Assembly (NCBI GenBank): GCA_963934295.1
Contig: CAWVXY010000014.1
Location: forward strand, 1-64,000
Origin: Seribacter sp963934295
GTDB taxonomy: Bacteria > Verrucomicrobiota > Verrucomicrobiia > Opitutales > Seribacteraceae
Length of the DNA: 64,000 nt
Direction of reading: 5' to 3'
Position numbers and translations under genes: made by a program. Under the pieces are notes generated by a model, which saw nothing but the letters and a program-made list of their open reading frames with translations, searched no databases and was not told the DNA's origin. Of this stretch, positions 49,458-59,449 are shown in pieces (the first letter of the stretch is position 1; each line of letters opens with the position of its first letter).

Positions 49458-50897
49458 ATGCGAGTTCTCTTCTTTATTCTACTATTCCCCCTATTCTCCT
49501 TTGGGCGAAGCCAGCCCAATGTAATTATCATTCAAACGGATGAGCATAATCTCCGCACCCTCGGTTGCTATCGTGAACAGATGAATGAGGCCCAGGCCTT
49601 CGTCTGGGGCAAGGGCAACAAGGTCGATACGCCGAATATTGATTCCCTGGCCCAGGACGGATTGATTTGTACCAATTACTTTGCCTCCTCCCCGGTATGC
49701 ACGCCTTCCCGTGCGTCCTGGGTATCCGGACTCTATCCCCAGGCAACCGGATCGGCTAATAATAATTTGCCCCTGAAGGATTCCATCATAACCTTTGCCG
49801 AAGTTCTTCGCCAGCGGGGTTACGCCACTTCTTATTTGGGTAAGTGGCACTTGGATGGGAATGCGAAGCCAGGTTGGGCACCTGCCCGTAAATTCGGATT
49901 TTCCGATAACCGGTTTATGTTCAACCGTGGGCATTGGAAGAAATTTGAAATGACCGAAGACGGTCCACAGGTGGCAACCAAGAAGAATGGAAATCCGGTA
50001 TATGATTTGAGCGATGCGGATGAAAAGAGTTTCGCCACCGATTGGCTGGTCGATCGTTCCCTGGAGATTTTGGACCGCGATAAGGGCAAGCCTTTCTGTC
50101 TGATGCTTGCCTTGCCCGATCCCCACGGGCCAAATACCGTTCGGGCTCCCTACGATACGATGTACGATCATCTGACCTTTCAACAACCTGTTACCATGCG
50201 CAAGGTACTGGCCGCCTTACAAAACCGGCCGGGCTGGGTGAGTGGTGCGTCCAATGCAGTTAAAAAATTGAGTCAAAGTACCTTATCCAAGTATTTCGGC
50301 ATGGTTCGCTGCATTGACGACAATGTGGGTAAGATTATCGCTTTTTTGAAAGAGAATGAGTTGAGCGAGGATACGATTGTGATTTTCACCTCGGACCATG
50401 GAGACATGATGTGTGAACATTGCCGGATGAACAAGGGGTTACCCTACAGAACCTCGGTGGGAATTCCCTTTATTTTGCGCTATCCGGCCAAAGTGCCGGC
50501 GGGCAAGGTGATTCATACCGCTTACACCACTGTGGATTTTTTCCCCACTCTGATGGGATTGATGGGGATTAAAGATGGCTTACCGGCTATGCATGGGCTG
50601 AATGCTTCGATTGCCTATACCAATAAGAAAAAAGAAATCGCCAAGGATCGGATTGTTTATGTCCGGCATTCGGGAGGTGCGTGGGTCGCCGCGTTTGACC
50701 GCCGTTATAAACTGGTAATTTCCACTTCCGATAAGCCCTGGTTATTCGATCTTGAAAAGGATCCGGATGAGCTGGTTAATTTTTACGGCCGGGATGAATA
50801 TAAGGACGAATTCACCCGCCTGGAAAAAGAATTGAAAAGACAGATGGTAAAATATGGCGAACCTGCACTAGTGGAAAAGAAACTGCGATTTCAATAG
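49458..50897 (+). CDS. Secreted sulfatase with CTPSR maturation motif
   Basis: The 479-residue sulfatase has a signal peptide (VLFFILLFPLFSFG) and starts its core PNVIIIQTDEHNLRTLGCY. The formylglycine site is CTPSRASWVSG with Cys81, the classic C-T-P-S-R form. GKWHLDG, ALPDPHGPN and FTSDHGDMMCEHCRMNKGLP supply the metal and sulfate ligands. The QTDEHN start resembles sulfatases of choline-sulfatase or heparan-related subfamilies; substrate unknown. It follows the esterase gene by 16 bp and is probably in the same transcript. No SD sequence before the ATG. Confidence 0.93.
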   Translation: MRVLFFILLFPLFSFGRSQPNVIIIQTDEHNLRTLGCYREQMNEAQAFVWGKGNKVDTPNIDSLAQDGLICTNYFASSPVCTPSRASWVSGLYPQATGSANNNLPLKDSIITFAEVLRQRGYATSYLGKWHLDGNAKPGWAPARKFGFSDNRFMFNRGHWKKFEMTEDGPQVATKKNGNPVYDLSDADEKSFATDWLVDRSLEILDRDKGKPFCLMLALPDPHGPNTVRAPYDTMYDHLTFQQPVTMRKVLAALQNRPGWVSGASNAVKKLSQSTLSKYFGMVRCIDDNVGKIIAFLKENELSEDTIVIFTSDHGDMMCEHCRMNKGLPYRTSVGIPFILRYPAKVPAGKVIHTAYTTVDFFPTLMGLMGIKDGLPAMHGLNASIAYTNKKKEIAKDRIVYVRHSGGAWVAAFDRRYKLVISTSDKPWLFDLEKDPDELVNFYGRDEYKDEFTRLEKELKRQMVKYGEPALVEKKLRFQ

Positions 50898-50957
50898 TCT
50901 TCGATATTTGCTTTTTTGCTTCGATTTTAAGAAATAAATCTATCATGGTATTCGGTA

Positions 50958-52691
50958 ATGGATAAGAATGATATTATTGGCGTTCTCGATTTAATTGGGA
51001 CGATGCTTGAGATAAAGGGAGAAAATCCTTTCAAAGTGCGGGCTTATTTTTCCGGATCGAGAACATTGCAGACGCTAGAGGAGGATTTAGGAACTGTAAT
51101 TGAAGAGGGGCGGCTCGGAAATATACCCGGCATTGGAAAAGCACTGACGGAAAAGATTGAGACACTTTTCACCACTGGTGAGCTTGAGTTCCTGGATAAG
51201 CTCAAAGCATCGGTTCCGGACGGTCTGCTTGAACTATTAGAAGTTCCCGGTTTGGGGGGGAAGAAAATAAATGCTCTTCATAAAAAACTTGGAATTGATT
51301 CAATCGAATCCTTAACCCAAGCCTGTAATGATGGCCGAGTAGCGGAATTAAAAGGATTTGGCACTAAAACACAGGATAAGATTTTATCGGGAATTGAAAA
51401 CCGGGAGGCTTATGCGGCCCGTCATTTATGGTGGGATGCCCGGCGGGTGGCCGATCGAATTCTTCCGGGCTTACAGGGTCTACCTGAAGTCGATCGGGTG
51501 GAGGCTGCAGGAAGCCTAAGAAGGGGGATGGAGACCGTGGGTGATCTTGATTTCCTGGTGGCTTCCTCAAAACCGGAACCGATTATGGAATGGTTCACGC
51601 AGATGGAGGGAATTGTCGAGGTCACTGCTCATGGAGATACTAAATCGAGTGTTCGTTTTGATGGGGGTATGCAGGCGGATCTTCGGGTTGTCCCTTCGGA
51701 ACAATTCTACTTTGCTCTGCATCATTTTACCGGTTCCAAGGATCATAATGTCAGAATGCGCCAAAAAGCACTTTCTATGGGCCTAAGCCTCAGTGAATGG
51801 GGACTTCGTCCAGAAGAGGAGAAGGATTCTTCCCGAAGCAAGGGAACGGTGGAGGCACATTCAGAAGAAGATATCTTTAAGACACTTGGTCTTGCTTACA
51901 TTCCACCTTCATTACGTGAGGGGATGGGCGAGGTGGAAGCTGCCGAAAAGAATGAACTTCCAGAATTGCTTGAATTAGAGGATTTAAAGGGTTGTTTTCA
52001 TAATCATACCACTGCCTCCGATGGACGAAACACATTGGAGGAAATAGCTGCCGAAGCAGATAAGCGGGGTTGGCAATACCTGGGGGTGGCAGATCATTCA
52101 AAGTCGAGTTTTCAGGCCAATGGTTTGGATGAAGCCCGCTTGGAAAAACAGGTGGAGGCCATTCGGGCATTGAATGAAAGTGGTTCATTTTCCAGTCGTA
52201 TTTTTGCCGGTTCTGAAGTTGATATTTTATCCGGAGGGAAGTTGGATTTTGCGGATTCGGTTTTAGAGACCCTTGATTATGTGGTGGCGTCTGTTCACAA
52301 CGGCCTGACACAGGATGAGGAGACAATGACTAGTCGGATTATTAAGGCATTGGAGCACCCCCATGTCACTATGCTTGGTCATGTGAGCGGGCGACTCTTA
52401 TTAAAGCGGGAGGCGAGCAAGATGAATATTCAAAAGATTATTGATGCAGCGATTGCTAATCACAAAATAATCGAACTTAATTCCAATCCCATGCGTTTGG
52501 ATATGGATTGGAGACATTGGAAAAAAGCAGCGGAAAAGGGTTTGATCTGTGCCATCAATCCGGATGCTCATGCTTTACCTCATTATGACTTTCAGTTAAC
52601 CGGTGTGAATATTGCCCGGAAAGGCTGGCTAACCAGAGAAAATGTATTTAATACCCGATCCTTGCAGGAAGTGAAGAAATATTTTGGATAA
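50958..52691 (+). CDS. polX: Bacterial DNA polymerase/3'-5' exonuclease PolX
   Basis: The 577-residue cytoplasmic protein has helix-hairpin-helix units (NIPGIGKALTEKIETLF, EVPGLGGKKINALHKKLG), the nucleotidyltransferase core with the catalytic Asp pair in GSLRRGMETVGDLDFLVAS (about 186-204) and a third Asp in ADLRVV, and a C-terminal PHP phosphoesterase domain starting CFHNHTTASDGRNTLEEIA with LGVADHSKSS and INPDAHA. This is the full bacterial PolX layout. It fills short gaps in base-excision repair and proofreads through the PHP domain. The position between sulfatase genes, nine bases before the next one, is odd and probably coincidental. Confidence 0.96.
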   Translation: MDKNDIIGVLDLIGTMLEIKGENPFKVRAYFSGSRTLQTLEEDLGTVIEEGRLGNIPGIGKALTEKIETLFTTGELEFLDKLKASVPDGLLELLEVPGLGGKKINALHKKLGIDSIESLTQACNDGRVAELKGFGTKTQDKILSGIENREAYAARHLWWDARRVADRILPGLQGLPEVDRVEAAGSLRRGMETVGDLDFLVASSKPEPIMEWFTQMEGIVEVTAHGDTKSSVRFDGGMQADLRVVPSEQFYFALHHFTGSKDHNVRMRQKALSMGLSLSEWGLRPEEEKDSSRSKGTVEAHSEEDIFKTLGLAYIPPSLREGMGEVEAAEKNELPELLELEDLKGCFHNHTTASDGRNTLEEIAAEADKRGWQYLGVADHSKSSFQANGLDEARLEKQVEAIRALNESGSFSSRIFAGSEVDILSGGKLDFADSVLETLDYVVASVHNGLTQDEETMTSRIIKALEHPHVTMLGHVSGRLLLKREASKMNIQKIIDAAIANHKIIELNSNPMRLDMDWRHWKKAAEKGLICAINPDAHALPHYDFQLTGVNIARKGWLTRENVFNTRSLQEVKKYFG

Positions 52692-52700
52692 ATTATTGTA

Positions 52701-54164
52701 ATGATTTTTCCATATAAGAAAGCTGTTCAAATTACCGGGTTACTTGTTTTATATATTGGGTGCCTTTGGAGTAAGCCAAATTTCGTTATCTTTCTTGCTG
52801 ATGATTTGGGTTATGGTGATGTGGGGTATCAAGGAGGTGATGTACCTACTCCCCATATCGATTCGATTTCGAAGGAGGGGGTGACTTTTACCGACGGGTA
52901 TGTGAGTTGTCCCGTATGTGCTCCATCGCGTGCCGGTTTTCTTACTGGACGTTATCAGCAAACTTTTGGTTTTTGGGATAATGTTGGTCCTTATCGAATT
53001 TCCGAAGATATTAAACCGGGAATTCCATTAGATATTCCCATTCTTCCTGAAGTGTTAAAACCATTGGGGTATGTGTCAGGTTTGTTCGGGAAAGCTCACG
53101 GGGGAGATTTTGAGGAGATGATGCCCTTTAATCGCTGGGATGAATTTTTTGGATTTAATAATGGTGCTTCTAATTACCTGCCTGGTCTCAATCGTGAACA
53201 TAATCCAATTTTTTATAATAAAAAAATTATCAGTCAAACATATGCATCAAAAGGCGTAAGGCGTTCAAATGTAATCAAGGGAGGAGTATTGCTTAAGGAT
53301 CGAAGCAAGTATTTAACCGATCAAATAGGTGACCGTGCAGTATCCTTTATCGAAAAGAATAAAGAAAATCCTTTTTTTTGTTATATTCCATTTAACGCGG
53401 TTCATGGTCCTTTTCAGGCTCCTTTAGATTTGGTAAATGAGGAAGAAGCAAATGATAAAGGACAACGATCCTTGGTTGTGGCCATGATTAAATCATTGGA
53501 TCAAAATGTTGGCAAAGTACTCCAAGCATTAAACCAAAATGGGCTAGAAGAGAATACCATGGTCGTGTTTCTGAGTGATAACGGTGGTCATGAACTATCC
53601 TCTAATTCGCCATTACGGGGTAAAAAGGGAACTTTTTGGGAAGGAGGGCTTCGCGTTCCTTTTTGTTTGAAATGGCCGGCCAAGTTCAGAAAGAAGAAGA
53701 CTTATTGGAAGCCGGTTATTTCGCTTGATCTTTTTCCCACCATGCTGGTTGCTGCCGGTGGAGAGGTTGAGGCTGAATGGAATCTAGACGGGGTAAACTT
53801 ACTTCCTTTTTTAAAATGGCCAAATCGGGAGTTTCCTCACGAAACCCTTTATTGGAGTTGGGGAAATCGTAAGGCAGTCCGAGATCAAAACTTTAAAGCT
53901 GTTTCTTTTGATGGCGGTAAAAGTTTTCAGGCTTTTGAGTTGTGGAAAGATCGGGCTGAGTCGAAAGACATATCAGATCAAAGACCAATACGTACAAAAC
54001 AGGTTATTGCGAAACATAAAGCATGGGAAAAAAATTTAAGTCCTCCACTCTGGGGGTGGAATCCCAAACTTGGATACAAGGATCCTGATTTTGGAAAACC
54101 AAAACCCTATCATGATCCAAAATATTTTATGAATGATTCCAATTCTTCCTTAAAGAAATTCTAG
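52701..54164 (+). CDS. Secreted sulfatase with CAPSR maturation motif
   Basis: The 487-residue protein has a hydrophobic leader (VQITGLLVLYIGCLW) and a core beginning KPNFVIFLADDLGYGDVGYQ. The formylglycine site is CAPSRAGFLTG with Cys73. GLFGKAHGGDF, IPFNAVHGPFQAP and VFLSDNGGHELSSNSPLRG follow; the DNGG-xxxxxxNxPLRGxKGxxxEGG region is typical of arylsulfatase A/B-like or galactose/GalNAc-sulfatase enzymes. It is clearly a different subfamily from the three upstream sulfatases, suggesting another linkage or sugar. It starts nine bases after polX. Confidence 0.93.
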   Translation: MIFPYKKAVQITGLLVLYIGCLWSKPNFVIFLADDLGYGDVGYQGGDVPTPHIDSISKEGVTFTDGYVSCPVCAPSRAGFLTGRYQQTFGFWDNVGPYRISEDIKPGIPLDIPILPEVLKPLGYVSGLFGKAHGGDFEEMMPFNRWDEFFGFNNGASNYLPGLNREHNPIFYNKKIISQTYASKGVRRSNVIKGGVLLKDRSKYLTDQIGDRAVSFIEKNKENPFFCYIPFNAVHGPFQAPLDLVNEEEANDKGQRSLVVAMIKSLDQNVGKVLQALNQNGLEENTMVVFLSDNGGHELSSNSPLRGKKGTFWEGGLRVPFCLKWPAKFRKKKTYWKPVISLDLFPTMLVAAGGEVEAEWNLDGVNLLPFLKWPNREFPHETLYWSWGNRKAVRDQNFKAVSFDGGKSFQAFELWKDRAESKDISDQRPIRTKQVIAKHKAWEKNLSPPLWGWNPKLGYKDPDFGKPKPYHDPKYFMNDSNSSLKKF

Positions 54165-54235
54165 AAAAATATAAATTTATAGTTTCCCGGGCATTAGTCT
54201 TTGCTCAATTTTGGATATTTCCTTAGTAAGTTTTC

Positions 54236-56116
54236 GTGGCATTAATCAGTTATCGTAATTTGTCTGTATCTTTTGGTGGTCCTCTTCTTCTTGATGATGT
54301 TGGGATAAGCATAGAAAAGAAGGAGCGAATCTGCCTGCTTGGGCGCAACGGTGAGGGGAAGTCAACCCTGTTGCGGATTTTATCCGGACAGATAGAAGCG
54401 GATAAAGGAGAGAGTGAACGAGTACCTGATTTCCGGGTGGCCAAGCTTGATCAGGAAATTCCCAACGGAGTGGAAGGCAGTGTTTTTGATGTGGTCGCAC
54501 AGGGGTTGGGAAAAAAGGCAGATATTTTACGTTCCTATAACCAAGCATCGCTCCAATTGAGCGATAATCCGGATGATTCCAAATTGGCAGATGAAGTGGA
54601 TCGATTACAGTCCGAATTGGATGAGACGGATGGATGGAGCCTGGATCACCAGGTTGCTTCCATTATTGATCGGGTTGGACTTGAGCAAGACGATGCATTC
54701 GACACGCTGTCCGGAGGGAATAAGAGTAGGGCATTGCTTGCACGGGCACTCGTTGGCCAACCGCATCTTCTGATTCTGGACGAACCCACAAATCATCTTG
54801 ATTTTGAAGGAATTCAATGGTTGGAGAAATTTCTTCAAAAAGCAGAATTCTCTTCTCTTTTTGTTTCGCATGATCGATCCTTTATTCGTTCGGTCTCCAC
54901 CCGTATTTTAGAATTGGATCGAGGGAATCTTACTTCGTGGAATTGTGGGTATGATAAATTTCTAGAACGAAAAGCGGAAATATTATCTGCTGAGGAGAAG
55001 CAGAATGCAGTATTTGATAAGAAACTGGCCGAGGAGGAGGTTTGGATCCGAAAAGGAATACAAGCCCGTAGGACCCGTAATGAAGGCCGAGTCCGTGCAT
55101 TATTTAAACTTCGCGAGGAACGGTCCAATCGAAGAGAACTCCAGGGGAAAAGTAACCTGTCCGCCAATCAGGGCCAGACTTCTGGTCGTAAGGTTATTAC
55201 TGTAAAGGGTGTCGATTTTGGATGGGATACAAAACGGATAGTAGATGATTTTTCCACCACTATCTGGCGTGGGGATAAGCTCGGAGTGGTTGGGTTAAAT
55301 GGTTCGGGTAAATCCACCCTCCTTAAGTTAATGTTAAAAAAACTTGAACCAACTCGTGGCACGATTGAACATGGAACCAAATTGGAAGTCGCTTATTTTG
55401 ACCAGCATAAGGAAATTGTGAATGAAAACCTTACGGTCGCTGAAAATGTTGCTCCCAATGGCGACACGGTAACCATTAATGGACATTCAAAGCACATATT
55501 ATCCTATCTTAAAGACTTTCTTTTTTTACCTGAAACGGCTCGTGCACCCGCGAAAATGTTGTCTGGAGGGGAGCGGGCCCGTCTGCTCTTGGCAAAGCTT
55601 TTTCTTCAACCTGCGAACCTGTTGGTTATGGATGAACCCACCAATGATCTTGATATTGAAACCATTGAATTATTGGAAGAAAGACTGCTTCAATTTGAGG
55701 GCACTTTGCTCTTAGTCAGTCATGACCGGGCTTTTCTTAATAATGTAGTTACTGGGACCTTTGCATTGGATGGAATAGGTGGAGTAACCGAATACGCCGG
55801 CGGTTGTGATCAATGGTTGTCTGATCGGGAATATGCTAAAAATATGGGTAGTTCCAAGAAACCCAAAGCAGTTCCGGTCCAGAAGAAATCCAAAAAACTT
55901 TCGAACAAAGATAAGGAGGCTCTTATCGAACTCCCCAAGCAAATTGAAAAAATGGAAGCGGAGCGTGATCAAATAACCGCGGCCATGCAGAATCCAGATT
56001 ATTATCGAAACCCGAAGAGTGATCCATCAGGGGATCAGGCAAACTTGGAAAAGTTGGAGGTTCAGATTGCTAGCTCTTATTCTCGGTGGGAAGAACTTGA
56101 GGCCATTGCAGAATGA
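54236..56116 (+). CDS. uup: ABC-F family ATPase (Uup-like)
   Basis: The 626-residue soluble protein (GTG start) has two ABC cassettes and no membrane part. Walker A motifs are GRNGEGKST (about 37-45) and GLNGSGKST (about 353-361); signatures are LSGGNKSRALLARAL and LSGGERARLLLAKL; Walker B are LILDEPTNHLD and LVMDEPTNDLD. The inter-domain linker is charged and helical, and residues about 555-625 form a C-terminal coiled coil like that of Uup, which binds branched DNA and ribosomes. ABC-F proteins act on the ribosome and in some cases suppress transposon excision. No neighbour indicates an antibiotic-resistance role. Confidence 0.93.
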   Translation: MALISYRNLSVSFGGPLLLDDVGISIEKKERICLLGRNGEGKSTLLRILSGQIEADKGESERVPDFRVAKLDQEIPNGVEGSVFDVVAQGLGKKADILRSYNQASLQLSDNPDDSKLADEVDRLQSELDETDGWSLDHQVASIIDRVGLEQDDAFDTLSGGNKSRALLARALVGQPHLLILDEPTNHLDFEGIQWLEKFLQKAEFSSLFVSHDRSFIRSVSTRILELDRGNLTSWNCGYDKFLERKAEILSAEEKQNAVFDKKLAEEEVWIRKGIQARRTRNEGRVRALFKLREERSNRRELQGKSNLSANQGQTSGRKVITVKGVDFGWDTKRIVDDFSTTIWRGDKLGVVGLNGSGKSTLLKLMLKKLEPTRGTIEHGTKLEVAYFDQHKEIVNENLTVAENVAPNGDTVTINGHSKHILSYLKDFLFLPETARAPAKMLSGGERARLLLAKLFLQPANLLVMDEPTNDLDIETIELLEERLLQFEGTLLLVSHDRAFLNNVVTGTFALDGIGGVTEYAGGCDQWLSDREYAKNMGSSKKPKAVPVQKKSKKLSNKDKEALIELPKQIEKMEAERDQITAAMQNPDYYRNPKSDPSGDQANLEKLEVQIASSYSRWEELEAIAE

Positions 56117-56279
56117 TGTTTTAAATTCTCGTTAAAATTTCTTTCTAACGGAGTCTTTGAGTATGACGGTTATAAGCCTTTTAACTACAAAGTATTCCAT
56201 TTCCTGTAATAATAAATTCAATAATCCTGTTTTAAGAATGTTGCCATACAAACACGTAAGGGTTTTTAGTGAATTTTAT

Positions 56280-59200
56280 ATGAGAGTCTCCCTTTCCTTT
56301 TTTTTAGTTTATTTTTTAGTGTGCTCAGTTCAGGCGGAAAAAAAGTTAGAGTTTAATCGTGATATTCGTCCCATTCTGTCAGATGGATGTTTCCATTGTC
56401 ATGGTCCGGATGAAAAGGAAAGAAAAGGCGGCCTTCGTTTGGACCTCGAAAGTGATGCATTTAAGAATGCAAAATCTGGCTTCCCTGCCATTGTAAAGGG
56501 GGATCCGGATGAGAGTGAGATTATTGCGAGAATCTTTCTTTCGGATGATGACGATGAACATATGCCTCCCTTTGATAGCGGAAAGTCGATCACCCTAGAG
56601 CAAAAGGAAATTCTAAAAAAATGGATAGAGCAGGGGGCTGAATACCAAGGTCATTGGGCATTTATAAATCCTCAAAGATCACCGGTTCCCAAGGTCATAG
56701 GTGCGAAACATCCAATTGATGGCTTTATTCTAAAACGATTGAGTGAAGAAGGCATGCAAATGCAGGCTTTAGCGGATAAGGAAATTTTGTTACGTCGGGT
56801 CAGTCTTGATTTAACCGGATTACCTCCAACCCTGAGGGAGGTGGACGATTTTCTAGCTGATACTTCTGAGAATGCATACGAAAAAGTATTAGATCGATTA
56901 CTGGGTTCTCAACACTACGGGGAAAGAATGGCGATTGAATGGTTAGATCTGGCCCGCTATGCAGACAGTAATGGATTTCAAAGTGATGGGAGTCGGGATA
57001 TGTGGCTTTGGCGAGACTGGTTAATCAATGCCTTTAACCGAAATATTCCTTTTGATCAGTTTACTATCGAGCAGTTGGCTGGTGATATGTTACCCAATCC
57101 ATCCCAGGATCAAGTTGTGGCAACCGGGTTTAATCGAAACCATAGGTTGAACGGGGAGGGCGGACGGATTGTGGATGAGTGGTTTGTGGAAACAGTGATT
57201 GACCGGGTTGAAACAACCGGAACTACCTGGCTCGCCCTTACTATGAGTTGTGCCCGTTGCCATGATCATAAATACGATCCGATTTCACAAAAAGAATTTT
57301 TTGAATTTTTTGCTTATTTTAACTCAAATGACGAAAGTGGCGTCCTTGCAGCCAATGGGAAAAATGGATTTAATACTCCTCCCTTTATTAAGGTATCCAA
57401 TGACGAGCAGAAAAAACGAATTTTGGAATTGGAGAAAACCTTAAAGCAGAATCAAGCTGCAACCAAAGAGGCTGAGAAAAAGATGGAACCGGCTTTGAAG
57501 GAATGGATCAAGGAAACCCGTGAAGAGTTGGGCTCAGAAGATCTTGCCCCGACTCTGTGGCAAAAATTGGAAAATGAACAGGTAGTCAGTAAGGGAGGAG
57601 CCCAGTTCAAAAAACAAAAGGACGGATCCTGGTTGGGGACTGGCAAGAATCCATCGAATGATACTTATGAAATTAGAAGCCCTTTTAAATCGAAGCAATT
57701 ATCGGGAGTTTTACTTGAATCTTTTTCCGATCCATCTTTTAAGGGAATCAAATTTGGGCGGTCAGGAAATGGAAATTTTGTGATGACCGGACTGGAAGTT
57801 AGGTTGGAACATAAAGCCAAAAACAAAATACCAACTGTCTTAAAATTGGATAAGGCTGAGGCCAGTTATGAGCAGGAAGGATACCCTGCTATTCAAGTCG
57901 TTAAAAATGCTGCGAACCTGAAGAAAAAGGGATCAAAAGGGTGGGCTGTTCATGGGAGCAATCCTCCCAAACAGAGATCTCTCATGGCAATGTTTATGGC
58001 AAAGTCTCCGATCTCTGTTCCTGAGGGAGCGGAATTGGTGATCACTATTTATCACCAATCTGCATTCTCGGATCACAATCTCGGTCGATTTCGTATCCAA
58101 TATGCGGAGAAAAAGGTAAGTTCTTTAGATGGGGTATCTGGAATTCCAGAAAATCTCGTTCCACTTGTGCGTAAGAATGTTGAGGGTTTAGCTCCTCAAG
58201 AATTAAACCAATTGAAAAAGTATTTTCGCACAGAGGTGGAAAATCCTGTTTCCGTAGCAAAAGTAAAAGCAGATCAATCCAAAAAAGCTTTAGATGATTT
58301 CATGTCGAAAGTGCCTAGCACCATGATCATGAAGGAAAAGTCCGCCCCTCGGGATGCATTCATTTTAAATCGGGGAGAATATGATCAACCGACCGAAAAA
58401 GTAGGACGGGCACTACCTGCTGTTCTTCCCCCATTGCCCGAAGGTCAGCCTAATGATCGTCTTGGTTTAGCTCGATGGCTGGTATCGGGAGATCATCCTT
58501 TGACTGCCCGGGTTTGGGTAAATCGAATCTGGGAGCGTTTATTTGGGGTGGGCATTGTGAAGACTTCAGAGAATTTTGGTTCGCAGGCGGAATGGCCGGT
58601 TCACCCAGAACTGCTTGACTGGTTGGCGGTGGAATTTGCCAAGCCTACGGCTTTACCTAAAATAAATGGAAAACCTGCACAGGCCTGGGATATGAAAGGC
58701 ATGATTAAATTTATCATGCTGAGTAAAACTTATCGTCAAAATTCCTCAGCTCCGGATGGTTATTTTAGAAAGGATCCTGAGAATCGCCTCTTGGCCCGAG
58801 GTCCACGTTTCCGGTTGCATGGCGAATTGGTTCGGGATCAGGCTTTGGCAAGCAGTGGGTTACTGATTAAAAATGTTGGTGGTCCCAGCACCCGTCCTTA
58901 CATGCCTAAGGGAGTGTGGTCCGAAACAAACCGTTATGGAAATTTAACGAACTATAAAGCAGATGAGGGCGAGGGTTTGTATCGCCGTAGTATGTATACT
59001 TTTTGGAAGCGAACCGCTGCTCCTCCGTCGATGCTTTTGTTTGATGCACCAAACCGTGAAATCTGCTACCCCAAGCGCTCACGTACGAACACACCATTGC
59101 AGGCTCTTGCTTTGCTCAATGAGGTCACTTATGTGGAGGCAGCCCGGAGCCTGGCCGAAAGAATGATGAAAGAAGGAGGTCCAGGTATTCGTGATCGATT

Positions 59201-59438
59201 AACCACTGGTTACCGGTTGGCCACATCACGAAGTCCTAATAAGCAGACTCTTTCTGTATTACAAAAAGGATTTGAGGAAAGAAAAATTCATTTTCAGGAA
59301 AACCAGGAAGCTGCAAAGCAAATGATTTCCCATGGAAAAAAGAAGCCGGATGAAAATTTAGAACCCGTGGAATTAGCCGCTTATACTGTCACCGCGAATG
59401 TGCTTTTAAACTTAGACCGGGTTATAACCAAAGATTAG
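56280..59438 (+). CDS. Secreted PSCyt1-DUF1549-DUF1553 protein
   Basis: The ATG at 56280 (1052 residues) is chosen because it opens directly with a signal peptide (RVSLSFFLVYFLVCSVQA); the longer frame begins at a TTG with no leader. A planctomycete cytochrome motif follows, CFHCHGPDEKERKGGLRLD (Cys37, Cys40, His41), then DUF1549 (VSLDLTGLPPTLREVDDFL, IEWLDLARYADSNGFQSD), an internal CARCHDHKYDPIS second heme site, a coiled coil and a lectin-like beta domain in the middle, and C-terminal DUF1553 (NRIWERLFGVGIVKTSENFG, RSRTNTPLQALALLNEVTY). It is the first gene of a four-gene operon; DUF1501 follows 11 bp later as usual for the family. Confidence 0.94.
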   Translation: MRVSLSFFLVYFLVCSVQAEKKLEFNRDIRPILSDGCFHCHGPDEKERKGGLRLDLESDAFKNAKSGFPAIVKGDPDESEIIARIFLSDDDDEHMPPFDSGKSITLEQKEILKKWIEQGAEYQGHWAFINPQRSPVPKVIGAKHPIDGFILKRLSEEGMQMQALADKEILLRRVSLDLTGLPPTLREVDDFLADTSENAYEKVLDRLLGSQHYGERMAIEWLDLARYADSNGFQSDGSRDMWLWRDWLINAFNRNIPFDQFTIEQLAGDMLPNPSQDQVVATGFNRNHRLNGEGGRIVDEWFVETVIDRVETTGTTWLALTMSCARCHDHKYDPISQKEFFEFFAYFNSNDESGVLAANGKNGFNTPPFIKVSNDEQKKRILELEKTLKQNQAATKEAEKKMEPALKEWIKETREELGSEDLAPTLWQKLENEQVVSKGGAQFKKQKDGSWLGTGKNPSNDTYEIRSPFKSKQLSGVLLESFSDPSFKGIKFGRSGNGNFVMTGLEVRLEHKAKNKIPTVLKLDKAEASYEQEGYPAIQVVKNAANLKKKGSKGWAVHGSNPPKQRSLMAMFMAKSPISVPEGAELVITIYHQSAFSDHNLGRFRIQYAEKKVSSLDGVSGIPENLVPLVRKNVEGLAPQELNQLKKYFRTEVENPVSVAKVKADQSKKALDDFMSKVPSTMIMKEKSAPRDAFILNRGEYDQPTEKVGRALPAVLPPLPEGQPNDRLGLARWLVSGDHPLTARVWVNRIWERLFGVGIVKTSENFGSQAEWPVHPELLDWLAVEFAKPTALPKINGKPAQAWDMKGMIKFIMLSKTYRQNSSAPDGYFRKDPENRLLARGPRFRLHGELVRDQALASSGLLIKNVGGPSTRPYMPKGVWSETNRYGNLTNYKADEGEGLYRRSMYTFWKRTAAPPSMLLFDAPNREICYPKRSRTNTPLQALALLNEVTYVEAARSLAERMMKEGGPGIRDRLTTGYRLATSRSPNKQTLSVLQKGFEERKIHFQENQEAAKQMISHGKKKPDENLEPVELAAYTVTANVLLNLDRVITKD

Positions 59439-59449
59439 GAATAATTATT

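Noticed and set aside
49491..50186. 231-codon minus-strand frame
   Set aside because: It is the antisense shadow of the CTPSR sulfatase, whose catalytic motifs are complete on the plus strand.
50958..54164. Functional link between PolX and the flanking sulfatases
   Set aside because: Only proximity (9 bp) supports it; PolX is a housekeeping repair enzyme with all its usual motifs, so no joint role is claimed.
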